Shown: positions 44,681-54,771, counted from the stretch's first letter. The stretch: DNA of 64,000 nt from Hyphomonadaceae bacterium TMED5 (GCA_002173095.1 NHBK01000014.1:62001-126000); one strand, 5' to 3'. Numbers and translations: made by a program. The notes: generated by a model from the sequence alone, not told the origin.

Positions 44681-44920
44681 ATGACTAAGGGAAGCATTCA
44701 ATCGGGACTCATGATCGGCGCATTCGCCGGCGCTGCACTCCTCACAGCAACAGCAGCGACTGTCGTAACGGGTGATCTGAACATTCAGGCAGCGGGTCTG
44801 AACGTCACAATGGGCGCCCGCACTGAAACGGGTTTTGTCGTCAACATTGATGGCATTGATTGCCCGGGATCAGACTGTCCTGCGTTCGCGCTGAACTGGA
44901 CACTCAACCGTAATAGCTGA
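44681..44920 (+). CDS. 79-residue exported/membrane protein, last gene of the psp operon
   Basis: A small protein starting MTKGSIQSGLMIGAFAGAALLTATAATVVTG, a hydrophobic segment that may be a signal or an anchor. A short beta-like region and two cysteines five residues apart (DCPGSDCP) come near the end. GAAGGGA precedes the ATG. No family is recognised. It directly follows pspC in the operon, 36 bases on. Its stop codon abuts that of the convergent mnmC with no spacer. Confidence 0.65.
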   Translation: MTKGSIQSGLMIGAFAGAALLTATAATVVTGDLNIQAAGLNVTMGARTETGFVVNIDGIDCPGSDCPAFALNWTLNRNS

Positions 44921-46807
44921 TCAGCGCTGACCTTTACGCATCGCCCGGATAAGAAACCGGACAGGAGACACGATCTCCTGTTCAGACCGGGCGAGAGGCA
45001 AAGGTGACCCCATCGTCTGAGAGACGATCAGATCGGCCAGTAGCGGCGCAAAGGTAAACCCCCTGGCGCCGAGGCCCGTCATCACAAACACCGATGACAC
45101 CTCAGGACACTCTCCCGTCACACGCGCACCATTCCGTATCGGGCTGAGCAGATCCTCCATCACATCTTCATCAAACAGAGCGCCCGCAATCGGCATACGG
45201 TCTGGCGTAGTCACACGTATTGAGGCTCTGGATTCAAGTTTTGCCGGGTCTATATGGGCAATCCAGCCGGGTGACAGTTTCTGCGCTTCTGTCAGATTGT
45301 GCGTGCGCGCCTCATCACTGATTTGCGCCTTGGCGCTCAGCTCAATGGGCTCGAAGGTTGCACCGAAGACCAGTTCATCATCAAGACGCAGCGCGTAAGA
45401 GCCGGATGCTTCGGCGGCAGGTCGCTCCATCCGCTCCATACCGCACACATATTCGATTTGCCCCTGTTTTCCGGCGAGCGGCAGGCCAAGGTCTGCGGTC
45501 AGTTGGTCTGCGCCTGACGAAATGATGAAGAGAGTCAGCTCGCCATATTCGGCTTTCAGATCGCTGACCGACTGAACATTCTGACCGTATTTGCAGCTGA
45601 TCTTCGAATGATGCGTGAGCGCCTCTACCAGTCGAGCCGGTGAAATGAGAAATGCACCTTTGTGAAAAAGTGCGGTCAGACCAGATTCGCTACCGTCTTC
45701 CAGCCAATCAGCATTCAGCGGTGGATCATCTAACAGTTTGGAAAACCTCAACATTTCCGCATCTGATTGCGGCCTTTGATGAACCGTAACTTCGTGGAAG
45801 GTATGCGGCGCAAATCGCGCATAGAATTTCAGGGCATAAAGATAAGACTGAATCAGAAACCGGGCTTGCGGCGTGTCAGCTGCATCAAGCCGAGGCATAA
45901 CAAGGCCATACGGATTGCCGCTCGCCCCACTTACCGGGCCATCCGCGCCATCAATCAGGGTTACGGACTTACCGCGCTCTGCAAAACTTCGGGCCAGAGA
46001 CGCCCCCGCAATGCCCGCACCAACAATCACAACCTTTTCAAAGTCTGGCGCACATGTCCGGGACAGATAAATATCCGCCTCACCGCGCTCCGGTGAACTA
46101 TTATCCGGCCAGATCGCTTCCAGTCGTTCGCGCTTACGCCCAAAGCCCGGCTGTTTTGAAACTTCAAAACCAGCAGCCTGAAGCCCGCGCCTTACATACC
46201 CCGCAACAGTATAGGTCCCAACGAGACACCCGGATGCCGCATGCGTACCAAGACCGTTCAGCACCTCATCTGACCACATGGCGTCATTCTTTGACGGGGC
46301 AAATCCATCCAGGAACCAGGCATCGGCTTTGAAATCCGTGGATGAAAGCCAGTCACTCGCATCGCCAATATAAACGGTCAGCGAAACCCGCCAGTCCGGA
46401 AAGATAATGCGCTGAAGTCCCGCCGTCTGTTCCGGCCAGTTTGCGACCAGTTCAGACGCAAGCGGTACCAGATCCGGCCAGCGAGACAAGGCCTGCGCGG
46501 CGTCGGCCGATCGCATAGGGTGTTTTTCCACCGTCATGAAGTCGAGCCATGCGGTGTCTGTCTTTTCGCTTGCGAGCCACAATTCAACGAGTGCCAGAAA
46601 ATTTAGCCCCGTCCCAAATCCAAGCTCGCCAATGCAGAAGCTTTCCCGGGTCTTCCAGCGGTCCGGCAGCCCACAAGCCTGAAAGAAGACGGCCCGCGTT
46701 TCTTCCAGCCCATCACTTCGGGAAAAATAGATATCATCAAAGGCCGAAGCGACGGGCGTACCGTCCTCTTTCCATTCAAGGTCAGGGCGTTGTGGAAGGC
46801 GAGTCAT
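44921..46807 (-). CDS. mnmC: Bifunctional tRNA 5-methylaminomethyl-2-thiouridine biosynthesis protein MnmC
   Basis: A 628-residue two-domain enzyme that finishes the mnm5 side chain at the wobble uridine. The C-terminal FAD domain (VIVGAGIAGASLARSF, about residues 263-278) removes the carboxymethyl group. The N-terminal SAM-methyltransferase domain (GELGFGTGLNFLAL motif, about 62-75) then methylates. The DAWFLDGFAPSKNDAMW segment of the methyltransferase is intact. Full fused length is retained. mnmG, an earlier enzyme of the same modification, is at the right edge of the window. Confidence 0.95.
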   Translation of the reverse strand: MTRLPQRPDLEWKEDGTPVASAFDDIYFSRSDGLEETRAVFFQACGLPDRWKTRESFCIGELGFGTGLNFLALVELWLASEKTDTAWLDFMTVEKHPMRSADAAQALSRWPDLVPLASELVANWPEQTAGLQRIIFPDWRVSLTVYIGDASDWLSSTDFKADAWFLDGFAPSKNDAMWSDEVLNGLGTHAASGCLVGTYTVAGYVRRGLQAAGFEVSKQPGFGRKRERLEAIWPDNSSPERGEADIYLSRTCAPDFEKVVIVGAGIAGASLARSFAERGKSVTLIDGADGPVSGASGNPYGLVMPRLDAADTPQARFLIQSYLYALKFYARFAPHTFHEVTVHQRPQSDAEMLRFSKLLDDPPLNADWLEDGSESGLTALFHKGAFLISPARLVEALTHHSKISCKYGQNVQSVSDLKAEYGELTLFIISSGADQLTADLGLPLAGKQGQIEYVCGMERMERPAAEASGSYALRLDDELVFGATFEPIELSAKAQISDEARTHNLTEAQKLSPGWIAHIDPAKLESRASIRVTTPDRMPIAGALFDEDVMEDLLSPIRNGARVTGECPEVSSVFVMTGLGARGFTFAPLLADLIVSQTMGSPLPLARSEQEIVSPVRFLIRAMRKGQR

Positions 46808-46850
46808 GCGCCTGCATATCAGAGAATATCGAGGCGCGGAATGCGGCGAA

Positions 46851-47495
46851 TTACGGCCTCAGCGACGCAAATACAGCCTGTGCGGATTTCATCGCCAGCA
46901 CCTGAGGAACAGGTCCGCGCATCACGATAAGCCGGTGCCAGATTGGACCAAACAACATCTCGCAAACCGTGTCGAAGTCATAATCCCGGCGGATCATGCC
47001 GCGGTTTGACGCCTGAGCGAGCACATTCTTCATCGGTCGACGCAGGCTTTCATTGAACCAGGCGCGAAACGCTTCACCGGCATGTGCATCATCTGCAGCC
47101 GCAAGCAGCGCACTGCGCAAAAGATGCGCGCCGTCGCCTACGCGGGCCAGTTCTGCAATAGGGTCAATAAATGCCGCCAATTGCACATCCAGCGGCTGTT
47201 CACTCTTCACAATCGGGTCTTCAATCAGCGTGGTAGCCGCCTCTACCGCGATCACCGCAACAGAAGGCCACCAACGATAGATGGTCTGTTTGCTGGCGCG
47301 AGCGCGCCGGGCCAGTCGGTCCGGACTGAAATTGCGCCATCCATTTTCAATAAGCTCTTCGCGAGCCGCCGACAGAATAGCCATGCGCGACGCTTCGCTG
47401 CGTTTTGGACCTTCACGCCGGATCGGCGTTGCTTCGGATTGCGTCTCGGTTTTCACGAAATCCCCACCTGCATCAGTCATCTGAAGACATTGCAT
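46851..47495 (-). CDS. TetR/AcrR family transcriptional regulator
   Basis: A 214-residue repressor with an N-terminal HTH (about residues 33-85; FSPDRLARRARASKQTIYRWWPS). It has an extended N-terminus, so the start may be five codons later (MTDAGGDF). Neither start has a clear ribosome site. The C-terminal domain belongs to the TetR class with a TetR_C-like helix bundle. A dyad 50 bases upstream of the gene is a candidate operator. The LysE-type exporter gene lies upstream on the same strand. Confidence 0.87.
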   Translation of the reverse strand: MQCLQMTDAGGDFVKTETQSEATPIRREGPKRSEASRMAILSAAREELIENGWRNFSPDRLARRARASKQTIYRWWPSVAVIAVEAATTLIEDPIVKSEQPLDVQLAAFIDPIAELARVGDGAHLLRSALLAAADDAHAGEAFRAWFNESLRRPMKNVLAQASNRGMIRRDYDFDTVCEMLFGPIWHRLIVMRGPVPQVLAMKSAQAVFASLRP

Positions 47496-47546
47496 TCTAG
47501 CATAGATTTCTAGTCTTAACTGATTGTGACAAGGTCTGAGAATTCA

Positions 47547-47567
47547 GCTGCTAATTTAAATAGCAGC
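47547..47567. promoter_or_regulatory. Palindrome upstream of the TetR gene
   Basis: GCTGCTA-N7-TAGCAGC, perfect 7-base arms, 50-70 bases before the regulator start and 10 bases after the stop of the upstream exporter. It could be the regulator's operator or the exporter's terminator. The lack of a T run favours an operator. Confidence 0.45.
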
Positions 47568-47576
47568 CTGCCTTAC

Positions 47577-48233
47577 TCACAAATATTGCGTAATCAGTGC
47601 CCAGGCGACCGAACCCACCATTAACAGTGCCGCACAAACGTAGAAAATACGGGCAAATCGAGGCTCTGAGAATTTGTGGGACAAGAGCTGCGCAGCAAAT
47701 GCATAGACCGTAAGTCCGAACAATTCTGTGGCAGTCACAGTGATGATCATCACAACCACCTGAACCACAATCGGGCTCGACACATCAAAAAAGGCCGGCA
47801 AAAGTCCGCCAAAGAAAACAAGCGCGTTCGGGTTTGCGAGTTGCAGCCCAAAGCCTTTCAGGAATAGACCCCCTGCTCGTTTCAACTGGCCGATCTGGCG
47901 ACGCGGACCAGAGAGGACCTCAGCAACATCCTCCTCGAAATGGGTGGATACCGGCTGAACCGCCATGGAAAATGCCAGCCAGAGCACAAAACCCAGACCA
48001 ATGAGCTTCAGGATAAAAAAGGCGGTTGGAAACTGACTGGCAAGCGTCCCGGCGCCGGCGGCAGCGAGGGATATCCAGACAACATTTGCCGCGCAAATGC
48101 CAAGCCCGGCAATCAAAGCCATGCACGCGCCATTGCGCAAGGACGAGGCGATTACAAGCATTACGGCCGGTCCAGGTGTTAACCCGCCGGCCGCAAAAAG
48201 AATAACTAAGGAAAGCCAGAGCTCGATCTGCAT
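47577..48233 (-). CDS. LysE/RhtB family exporter
   Basis: A 218-residue inner-membrane protein with about six hydrophobic segments. The start LVILFAAGGLTPGPAVMLVI is the LysE/RhtB signature (GxxTPGP), a family that exports amino acids or homoserine lactones. The downstream FLKGFGLQLANPNALVFFGGLLPAFF region is typical. The exported compound is unknown. It is directly upstream of the TetR gene on the same strand, which may be its regulator. Confidence 0.93.
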   Translation of the reverse strand: MQIELWLSLVILFAAGGLTPGPAVMLVIASSLRNGACMALIAGLGICAANVVWISLAAAGAGTLASQFPTAFFILKLIGLGFVLWLAFSMAVQPVSTHFEEDVAEVLSGPRRQIGQLKRAGGLFLKGFGLQLANPNALVFFGGLLPAFFDVSSPIVVQVVVMIITVTATELFGLTVYAFAAQLLSHKFSEPRFARIFYVCAALLMVGSVAWALITQYL

Positions 48234-48278
48234 CCCGCCGCACTATTCAAGGCCGGGATGCAAAGCAAGCAGGTTTGC

Positions 48279-48812
48279 TTATTTGGTTTCGTTATAGCGC
48301 TTGATCGATGCTTCGATCAGCTCATGGGCTTTGTCAGCGCCATAAATGCCGTCAACTTTGACCCATTTGTTTGGCTCAAGATCTTTATAGTGCTCAAAGA
48401 AATGCTTGATGCGCTCGAGCAGCAGGTCTGGAAGATCGTCCAGAGTTTTGATCTTGTCGTAATAGCTGGTCAGCTTCTGGTGTGGCACGGCGAGAATTTT
48501 CTCATCCTGACCGCCATCATCTTCCATCATGAGAACGCCAACCGGACGTGCTTTCAGAACGGAACCCGGAACCAGAGCGCGCTGACCGACGCACATAACG
48601 TCAATCGGATCACCATCAAGGCTCAAAGTGTGAGGGACGAAGCCATAGTTACAAGGGTATCGCATGCTCGTGTACAGAAAACGGTCGACAAACATAGCGC
48701 CAGAAGCTTTGTCGATTTCGTATTTGATTGGTTCGCCGCCCAGTGGCACTTCGATTACAACATTGACGTCGTCTGGCGGATTATCCCCACAGGAAATCTT
48801 GGAAAGATCCAT
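48279..48812 (-). CDS. ppa: Inorganic pyrophosphatase
   Basis: Family I soluble pyrophosphatase of 177 residues, hydrolysing PPi to phosphate to drive biosynthesis. The Mg-binding aspartates are in [13 protein letters not shown] (DGDPxDV) and near DDGGQDEKI. The KYEIDK segment and the YGFVPHTL motif are intact. GGAAAG lies upstream of the start. It is a single gene between the exporter and the channel gene. Confidence 0.97.
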   Translation of the reverse strand: MDLSKISCGDNPPDDVNVVIEVPLGGEPIKYEIDKASGAMFVDRFLYTSMRYPCNYGFVPHTLSLDGDPIDVMCVGQRALVPGSVLKARPVGVLMMEDDGGQDEKILAVPHQKLTSYYDKIKTLDDLPDLLLERIKHFFEHYKDLEPNKWVKVDGIYGADKAHELIEASIKRYNETK

Positions 48813-48993
48813 AATAAGTGTGTCCCTCTAAGTGTACGCTTTACTCGCTGGGTTTCGTCTAGCTCTGCACCGAACCCCGCGCAAGCGCAACAAAAGTAGA
48901 TTCATACCTTTTTCCGATGCGCATGACACCCGGTCGCACTCTGCCCGGAATTTGCGCGAGTTTTTCTATGGCTGCCGTTTGAGTTGAGAAAAC

Positions 48994-49602
48994 TCAGATA
49001 CGCGGCTTGGGAAGCTTCAGATTAAAGACGATGGCCAGCGCACGAAGCGCAAATGCCGCTACAAATCCGCAAGCAAATGCAATGCCCTCGCCGACACCAA
49101 AATAAACCAGTCCGGCATACACAATCGCGCCTAAAAGCGCGGCCGTCGCATAGATGTCTTCCTGAAACAGGAAAGATTCCCGGTTTGCCACCAGATCACG
49201 GATCACACCGCCAGCGGTCGCAGTCATGACGCCCATTATGATGATAATCATTGAGCCAAAACCGAGTTCTGCCGCCTTGGCCGCGCCCGTCATCGCAAAG
49301 AGCGCCAGCCCACAGGCATCTGCCCAGCGTAGCGGTTTGAAATCTTCAATAAATCGGGTGAAGAAAAAGGCGGCTAAACCACCTGCAATCGCACACCAGA
49401 GCGACATGACATCTTCCAGCCAGAAGACCGGCGCATCCAGAAGTATATCGCGAAGCGTGCCGCCACCCACTGCAGGAAAGAATGCCAGCGTAATGACGCC
49501 GAACAAATCCATATCCTTGCGGACAGCGGCAATGCCCCCGGAAAGTGCGAACACACACACACCAATCCGATCTGCGAGAAGAAGGATCAGCTCGGGGGAC
49601 AT
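48994..49602 (-). CDS. TRIC/UPF0126 family membrane protein
   Basis: A 202-residue integral membrane protein with seven hydrophobic segments. Two internal repeats, each with a Gly-rich pore-lining helix start (FALSGGIAAVRKDMDLFGV, later MTGAAKAAELGFGSM), and the GGGTLRDIL and GGVIRDL motifs mark the prokaryotic TRIC (trimeric intracellular cation channel) family. In bacteria these conduct K or glycine; here the ion is undetermined. It is downstream of argG by 16 bases, so the two are co-transcribed. Confidence 0.9.
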   Translation of the reverse strand: MSPELILLLADRIGVCVFALSGGIAAVRKDMDLFGVITLAFFPAVGGGTLRDILLDAPVFWLEDVMSLWCAIAGGLAAFFFTRFIEDFKPLRWADACGLALFAMTGAAKAAELGFGSMIIIIMGVMTATAGGVIRDLVANRESFLFQEDIYATAALLGAIVYAGLVYFGVGEGIAFACGFVAAFALRALAIVFNLKLPKPRI

Positions 49603-49618
49603 TGCTTAAAGCCGCAAA

Positions 49619-50848
49619 TTAGCTGCGACGGTCGCGCGCGGCGAGCGTGCGAAGGCGCAGAGCGTTCAGACGAATAAAGCCTTCAGCGTCTTTCTGGTCA
49701 TACGCGCCGCCATCATCCTCGAATGTGACGAGCAGATCGTCATAGAGAGAATATGGAGACTGACGACCAGACACGATGCAATTGCCTTTATAAAGCGTGA
49801 GGCGAACTTCGCCTGTCACTTTTTCCTGGCTCTTATCGATCAGCGCCTGAAGCATTTCACGCTCTGGCGCGAACCAGAAGCCGTTATAGATCAGCTCAGC
49901 ATAGCGCGGCATAAGGTCATCTTTCAGATGGCCCGCATTACGGTCGAGCGTGATGGATTCCATTGCGCGGTGCGCATGCAGCAGAATTGTGCCGCCCGGT
50001 GTTTCATAAACGCCGCGGGATTTCATGCCGACAAAGCGGTTTTCAACCAGGTCGATGCGGCCAATGCCGTTATCATGGCCAAGCTTGTTCAGCGCCGTAA
50101 GCATTTCTGCAGGCGAAAGCTTCTCGCCATTCAGCGTGACAGCATCGCCTTTTTCAAAGCCAATGGTGATTTCGGTTGTTTCGTCCGGTGCATCCATCGG
50201 GCTGATAGTGCGCTGGTGAACATATTCCGGCGCCTCAACCCATGGGTCTTCCAGAACCTTACCTTCTGAAGAAGAGTGCAGCAGGTTCGCGTCGACAGAG
50301 AATGGCGCTTCACCGCGCTTGTCTTTTGCGATCGGGATCTGGTGAGATTCAGCAAATTCCAGCAGCGCTTCACGGCTTTTGAAAGACCATTCACGCCAGG
50401 GTGCAACCACGCGGATATCCGGGTTCAGCGCATAAGCAGACAACTCAAAGCGGACCTGGTCATTACCTTTGCCCGTTGCGCCGTGCGCAATCGCATCCGC
50501 GCCGGTCTCTTCAGCGATCTCGATCAGACGTTTAGTGATGAGTGGGCGCGCAATAGATGTGCCCAGCAGATAAGTGCCCTCATAAAGCGCGTTTGCGCGG
50601 AACATTGGGAAGACGAAGTCACGGACGAACTCTTCGCGCAGATCGTCGATATAGATGTTGTCTTCTTTAATGCCCATCAGGCGAGCTTTGTCTCGCGCCG
50701 GGCCAAGCTCTTCGCCCTGACCAAGGTCTGCGGTGAAGGTCACGACTTCGCATCCAAATTCCGTCTGCAACCATTTCAGAATGATGGAGGTATCAAGCCC
50801 CCCTGAATAGGCGAGGACGACTTTCTTCGGAACGACACGGTTGGACAT
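49619..50848 (-). CDS. argG: Argininosuccinate synthase
   Basis: Condenses citrulline and aspartate with ATP in arginine synthesis. It starts [22 protein letters not shown], with the SGGLDTS ATP-pyrophosphatase motif (about residues 15-21) and the [14 protein letters not shown] and [21 protein letters not shown] segments. The length of 409 residues is normal for the type-I enzyme. An upstream in-frame ATG would add 24 atypical residues. The UPF0126 gene follows at 16 bases, giving an argG-channel pair. It is divergent from the VWA protein gene. Confidence 0.96.
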   Translation of the reverse strand: MSNRVVPKKVVLAYSGGLDTSIILKWLQTEFGCEVVTFTADLGQGEELGPARDKARLMGIKEDNIYIDDLREEFVRDFVFPMFRANALYEGTYLLGTSIARPLITKRLIEIAEETGADAIAHGATGKGNDQVRFELSAYALNPDIRVVAPWREWSFKSREALLEFAESHQIPIAKDKRGEAPFSVDANLLHSSSEGKVLEDPWVEAPEYVHQRTISPMDAPDETTEITIGFEKGDAVTLNGEKLSPAEMLTALNKLGHDNGIGRIDLVENRFVGMKSRGVYETPGGTILLHAHRAMESITLDRNAGHLKDDLMPRYAELIYNGFWFAPEREMLQALIDKSQEKVTGEVRLTLYKGNCIVSGRQSPYSLYDDLLVTFEDDGGAYDQKDAEGFIRLNALRLRTLAARDRRS

Positions 50849-51015
50849 TGGCTGGAACTTCTCGGTTTGGTGATGGCGACAGCGCCAAAATTTTGCGCGC
50901 ACCATATCCATCGGCCACAATCACGCAAGAGAATTGCCCCTTATAGGCCCGTCTTAGGCCACATTTTTCGTGAAACCTGTCCTCATTCCAGTTTCAAGGG
51001 CTGTCGGAGGACCCA

Positions 51016-51753
51016 ATGAACATCATAAAAGTACTTTTGGGGGCTGCGTTTATTGCCAGCGCCACCAGCCAGGCTGGCGCCGATATACCTGAAGACAAGT
51101 CAGTTCAGCTCAATTCTTACATTCTACTCGACCGTACGGGCTCCATGTCGTCCATCTGGGACGAGGCGCTTGGGTCTGTGAACGCCTATGTGGATAGCGT
51201 CGTCACGCCAGATGACGGTCCGGATGTTGCCAACGACATTACGCTTTCGGTTTTTGACGCTCAGGATGGCCTGCAATTCGATACGCTCCGCCGCAATGTG
51301 GCAGGCGATGACTGGAGCGAGATTACCAATGATGAGGTCACACCGCGCGGTATGACCCCACTCTTTGACGCCATTGGTCGAATGATCTCACTCGCCGAAG
51401 CAGATGACCCGGAAAAAGCCGTTATCGTGATCATGACGGACGGCCATGAGAATGCGAGCCGCGAGTTTACGCATGAGGGTGTACGCGAAGCGCTGGACCG
51501 CGCTGAAGAGCGCGGATGGGCTGTTGTGTTCTTGGGTGCAGAGTTTGCGAGCTTTAGCGACGCAGATGCGGTGGGCGTAAATCGCAGCAGCCAGATGGCG
51601 GTTTCCAGCGACCGGCTCAGCGCAACCATGTCCAACCTCGCCCAGCGAAATCGCGGCTATGCGCAAGGCATTTATGACGATGTCGAGTTTTCAGAAGAAG
51701 ACCGCGCCATCGCTCAAGAAAATGAAGTGATTGAACGTCGGGGTCGAGACTAA
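51016..51753 (+). CDS. Exported VWA-domain protein
   Basis: A 245-residue protein with a Sec signal (MNIIKVLLGAAFIASATSQAGA) and one von Willebrand A domain whose MIDAS motif is DRTGSMSS (about residues 39-46). A downstream MTPLFDA Thr and MTDGHENAS complete the metal site. VWA proteins of this kind bind partners in the periplasm or outside; none is adjacent. GGAGG precedes the start. The C-terminus is charged and helical. A strong terminator follows. Confidence 0.85.
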   Translation: MNIIKVLLGAAFIASATSQAGADIPEDKSVQLNSYILLDRTGSMSSIWDEALGSVNAYVDSVVTPDDGPDVANDITLSVFDAQDGLQFDTLRRNVAGDDWSEITNDEVTPRGMTPLFDAIGRMISLAEADDPEKAVIVIMTDGHENASREFTHEGVREALDRAEERGWAVVFLGAEFASFSDADAVGVNRSSQMAVSSDRLSATMSNLAQRNRGYAQGIYDDVEFSEEDRAIAQENEVIERRGRD

Positions 51754-51792
51754 CCCCAATCGAGCCTCCCCAAAGGTTTCCCGACGCACTTT

Positions 51793-51824
51793 ACGGGCAG
51801 AGCATCCAGGCTCTGCCCGTTTTT
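51793..51824 (+). terminator. Rho-independent terminator of the VWA gene
   Basis: ACGGGCAGAGC, 6-base loop, GCTCTGCCCGT (11 bp), then TTTTT. Confidence 0.95.
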
Positions 51825-51916
51825 CTTTGCCCCGCAATAGGGAATAATACACTCAGACAGGTGACAAGGCGGGCAATTTTCAGACAATTGCTATCCGACG
51901 GGTGCAGGGGATAGCG

Positions 51917-52804
51917 ATGCTCGAACGACTGAAACGCTTATATCACGGCTCACTCATTGAGCATGTGATGGAAGGCTATTCAGAAAACGACGTTCCGACG
52001 CGCGCTGCTGCCCTCGCCTTTTATTCTTTTTTGTCGGTTTTCCCATTCGTCGCGCTGCTGGTCTGGATCAGCACCGCCTCAGGCTCCATCGAGACCGCCA
52101 AGGTTATCCCGTCGAGATTTTCCGCATTCCTGCCACCGGATTTTATCGATCTGATCAGGGACGAAATTGACCACCGCCTGTCGCTTTCCGGACGTATGTC
52201 CTTATCGCTGGCCATTTTTCATATCGTGCTCTTATTGCTCAGCTCCGGTGCAGCGCTACGGTCTATGTTGTTCAGCTTCAGGCAGATTTCAGACGCCGAA
52301 GAAGTGATCGGGATTTTCGGAATCGTCTGGCGATCCTTCCTCTTCGTCATCCCGGTTCTGATCTTCGTTGTCGTTGCATCCTCTCTGGTCGCGATCATCA
52401 CCTATGTGGTCGTCACTCTCACCTCCACATTGCAGACCGCATGGCTGGTGACGCCGCTTTTATGGCTCGTCGTAACGGCCATGCTGATTGGGTTTTTGAA
52501 TGCAATTTATGCTTCCGGCCTGATCGGGCGGCAAAACCTCGCCATTCATGGCTGGCTAGGCTCATCCATAGCGGCAAGCTGTATTTCGGTCGTCACGATT
52601 GCGCTGACAATCTATTTTCAGATCAACCCGGTGAACCGTGAATGGTACGGATCGCCGGGCTTTTTGATCAATGTATTGCTTTGGTTTTACGCCTGTTCGC
52701 TATGTCTTCTCATGGGCGCGCAGATCAATGCAGCCCTGCATGGACGCAAGCGAAAGGCTATCGAGAGCGGCTCCCCAGAATCCCTCGCAGCACATAGCGG
52801 GTGA
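51917..52804 (+). CDS. YihY/BrkB family inner-membrane protein
   Basis: A 295-residue protein with about six transmembrane segments, of the YihY/virulence-factor BrkB family (formerly annotated as RNase BN). The start [11 protein letters not shown] and the first part [21 protein letters not shown] are typical, as is the [16 protein letters not shown] segment. I chose the second ATG, with GGGGAT upstream. The role is unclear in any organism. Its 3' end overlaps the HerA-like ATPase gene by 47 bases on the opposite strand. Confidence 0.88.
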   Translation: MLERLKRLYHGSLIEHVMEGYSENDVPTRAAALAFYSFLSVFPFVALLVWISTASGSIETAKVIPSRFSAFLPPDFIDLIRDEIDHRLSLSGRMSLSLAIFHIVLLLLSSGAALRSMLFSFRQISDAEEVIGIFGIVWRSFLFVIPVLIFVVVASSLVAIITYVVVTLTSTLQTAWLVTPLLWLVVTAMLIGFLNAIYASGLIGRQNLAIHGWLGSSIAASCISVVTIALTIYFQINPVNREWYGSPGFLINVLLWFYACSLCLLMGAQINAALHGRKRKAIESGSPESLAAHSG

Positions 52805-54251
52805 GCTCACGGGCAGCGAACCGCATTCCGGATTTCAGAGCCGCCTCGCCTACACCCTGACGGCGATAAGAAGACCGGCTGGAAGACCGCTTCTTTTTCG
52901 CCTTTTCCTTCTCTTCCTCACGCTCAAGACGTTCGGCTTCCTTTGCCGCCTCATCTTCACGCTTTTCAAGAATTTCGTAGGCTGACTCCCGATCGACCGC
53001 TTCGTCATACTGACCGCCAACCGGACTGGCAGACATGACAGCCGTTCGCTCCGCCGGAGTTGCGGGGCCAAGCCGTGAAGATGGCGGACGAATGAGCGTG
53101 CGGGCGACAATGCTTGGCACACCCTTACGGTCGAGCGTCGAAACAAGCGCCTCGCCTGTACCAAGGTCGGTGATCACGTCTTCAGTATCAAACAGCTCAT
53201 TTTCGCGGAAACTCTCAGCAGCTGCTTTTACGGCGCGACGTTCAGCCGGCGTGTAGGCGCGCAATGCGTGTTGAATTCGGTTGCCGAGCTGCGCGAGCAC
53301 GCTGTCTGGGATATCGCGCGGATTCTGGGTGACAAAAAACACGCCCACGCCCTTAGACCGGATCAGTTTGACCACCTGTTCGATCTTCTCCAATAGGGCT
53401 TTCGGCGCGCTTTTGAACAGAAGATGGGCTTCATCAAAAAAGAAAACGAGCTTCGGCTTATCCGGATCACCTACCTCAGGAAGCTGTTCGAAGAGTTCTG
53501 ACAACAGCCAGAGCAGGAAGGTGCAGTACAGGCGCGGACTATTGATCAGCCTGGTCGAGTCCAGAATGTTCACATAGCCTTTGCCACTCAGGTCAGTGCG
53601 CAACAGGTCTTCCAGTCGGAGCGCGGGCTCACCAAAGAAAGCTTCCGCGCCCTCACGCTCAAGAAGCAGAAGACGTCGCTGGATTGCACCCACACTCGCA
53701 GGAGACACGTTCCCGTATTCGCGACCGATCTCGTCTCGGATATCAGAAATGTGGATGAGAAGCTTTCGAAGATCTTTCAGGTCCAACAGCAGAAGATTGT
53801 TGTCGTCCGCATATTCGAACGCAATCGTCAGAACGCCTTCCTGAGTTTCATTCAGCTCCATGAGCTGGGACAGAAGCGTTGGGCCCATTTCTGAGATCGT
53901 CGTGCGCACCGGGTGGCCAGCCTCACCAAATACATCCCAGAAAATCGTCGGCGCAGCATTATAGTCATAAGGCGCGAGCCCAATTGTCTGCGCGCGGCTA
54001 TGCAGAGCATCATGCAGTTTATGATCAGCGCTCCCCGACTGACTGACGCCTGACAAATCGCCCTTCACATCGGCGCAGAACACAGGAACGCCTGCATCCG
54101 CGAAACCCTGCGCAAGAATTTGAAGCGTTACGGTCTTACCTGTGCCGGTAGCACCCGCAATCAGACCGTGACGATTGGCACGACTGAGCAGCAAGCTCTG
54201 TGCTTCATTATGCTCCGGTCCGCCCCCGCCGAGAAAAATCGTTTCGCTCAT
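52758..54251 (-). CDS. HerA-like ATPase (DUF853, helicase HerA-like domain)
   Basis: A 497-residue P-loop ATPase. It starts [18 protein letters not shown] and has Walker [11 protein letters not shown] (about residues 33-42) and Walker B in [12 protein letters not shown] (about 265-276). The bacterial DUF853 group lacks the archaeal HAS-barrel form. A C-terminal charged coiled segment ([20 protein letters not shown]) leads to a basic tail. It is a possible DNA pump or helicase of unknown function. It overlaps the YihY gene tail to tail. Confidence 0.92.
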   Translation of the reverse strand: MSETIFLGGGGPEHNEAQSLLLSRANRHGLIAGATGTGKTVTLQILAQGFADAGVPVFCADVKGDLSGVSQSGSADHKLHDALHSRAQTIGLAPYDYNAAPTIFWDVFGEAGHPVRTTISEMGPTLLSQLMELNETQEGVLTIAFEYADDNNLLLLDLKDLRKLLIHISDIRDEIGREYGNVSPASVGAIQRRLLLLEREGAEAFFGEPALRLEDLLRTDLSGKGYVNILDSTRLINSPRLYCTFLLWLLSELFEQLPEVGDPDKPKLVFFFDEAHLLFKSAPKALLEKIEQVVKLIRSKGVGVFFVTQNPRDIPDSVLAQLGNRIQHALRAYTPAERRAVKAAAESFRENELFDTEDVITDLGTGEALVSTLDRKGVPSIVARTLIRPPSSRLGPATPAERTAVMSASPVGGQYDEAVDRESAYEILEKREDEAAKEAERLEREEEKEKAKKKRSSSRSSYRRQGVGEAALKSGMRFAARELTRYVLRGILGSRSR

Positions 54252-54771
54252 ACCCGCCCCTCCTGAACAGACCGAGGTTTTATCCGTAGCCGCGAGATTT
54301 TCAAAGGCTCAAAGACAATCGGAACGGCGCAACAGCTCAGGCTGCGAAACGCCCAATTTTCGACGAGACTCGCTGAAATTCGGCAAAAATATTCCGATAT
54401 TTGAGATATTCCTGTGGAAAGCCCAAATTTTTTACCTGACTCTCTCACTTTTTGGGTATTGATATATTTGAAGAATTAAAAACTGAACACGATAATTTTC
54501 ATTCAGGGCGTGCATAGGTCCTTGGCAAATCCAGCTTTCGCCTACATATAGCGGGCAAGGATTGCGAAAATTTCGTGACATACGAGATGGACCTCCGCGT
54601 GCGTCCCCCACCCAGCCTGCGGATTGAGGTCCTTAGGACCCGTCAGACACGTCCCCGTCTGACGGGTCCGTCCCTCCCTTCGAATTCAGAAAAATTTCTC
54701 ATTATTTAAAGCTGTTCGTAGTAAGATTCAGTCTTAAATAGCGTTTGAGTCTTTTTTTGATTGGAACCGAG
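54252..54771 (+). other. Non-coding leader and promoter region of gdhZ
   Basis: 520 bases without a supported gene, in two parts: an AT-rich stretch (54300-54500) and a GC-rich segment with hairpins (54600-54670). The regulatory signals of the large dehydrogenase gene must lie here. I find no consensus CtrA site (TTAA-N7-TTAA) that I would claim. Confidence 0.6.
54628..54669 (+). promoter_or_regulatory. Mutually exclusive hairpins in the gdhZ leader
   Basis: Hairpin A pairs GGTCC (54628-54632) with GGACC (54636-54640). Hairpin B is a perfect 13-bp stem, GGACCCGTCAGAC (54636-54648) with GTCTGACGGGTCC (54657-54669), loop ACGTCCCC. They share the GGACC strand, so only one can form. There is no T run after B. 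It may be an RNA switch or a small RNA end. Confidence 0.6.

Noticed and set aside
54300-54771. CtrA binding site before gdhZ
   Set aside because: TTAA-like words are present in the AT-rich stretch, but none has the TTAA-N7-TTAA spacing.
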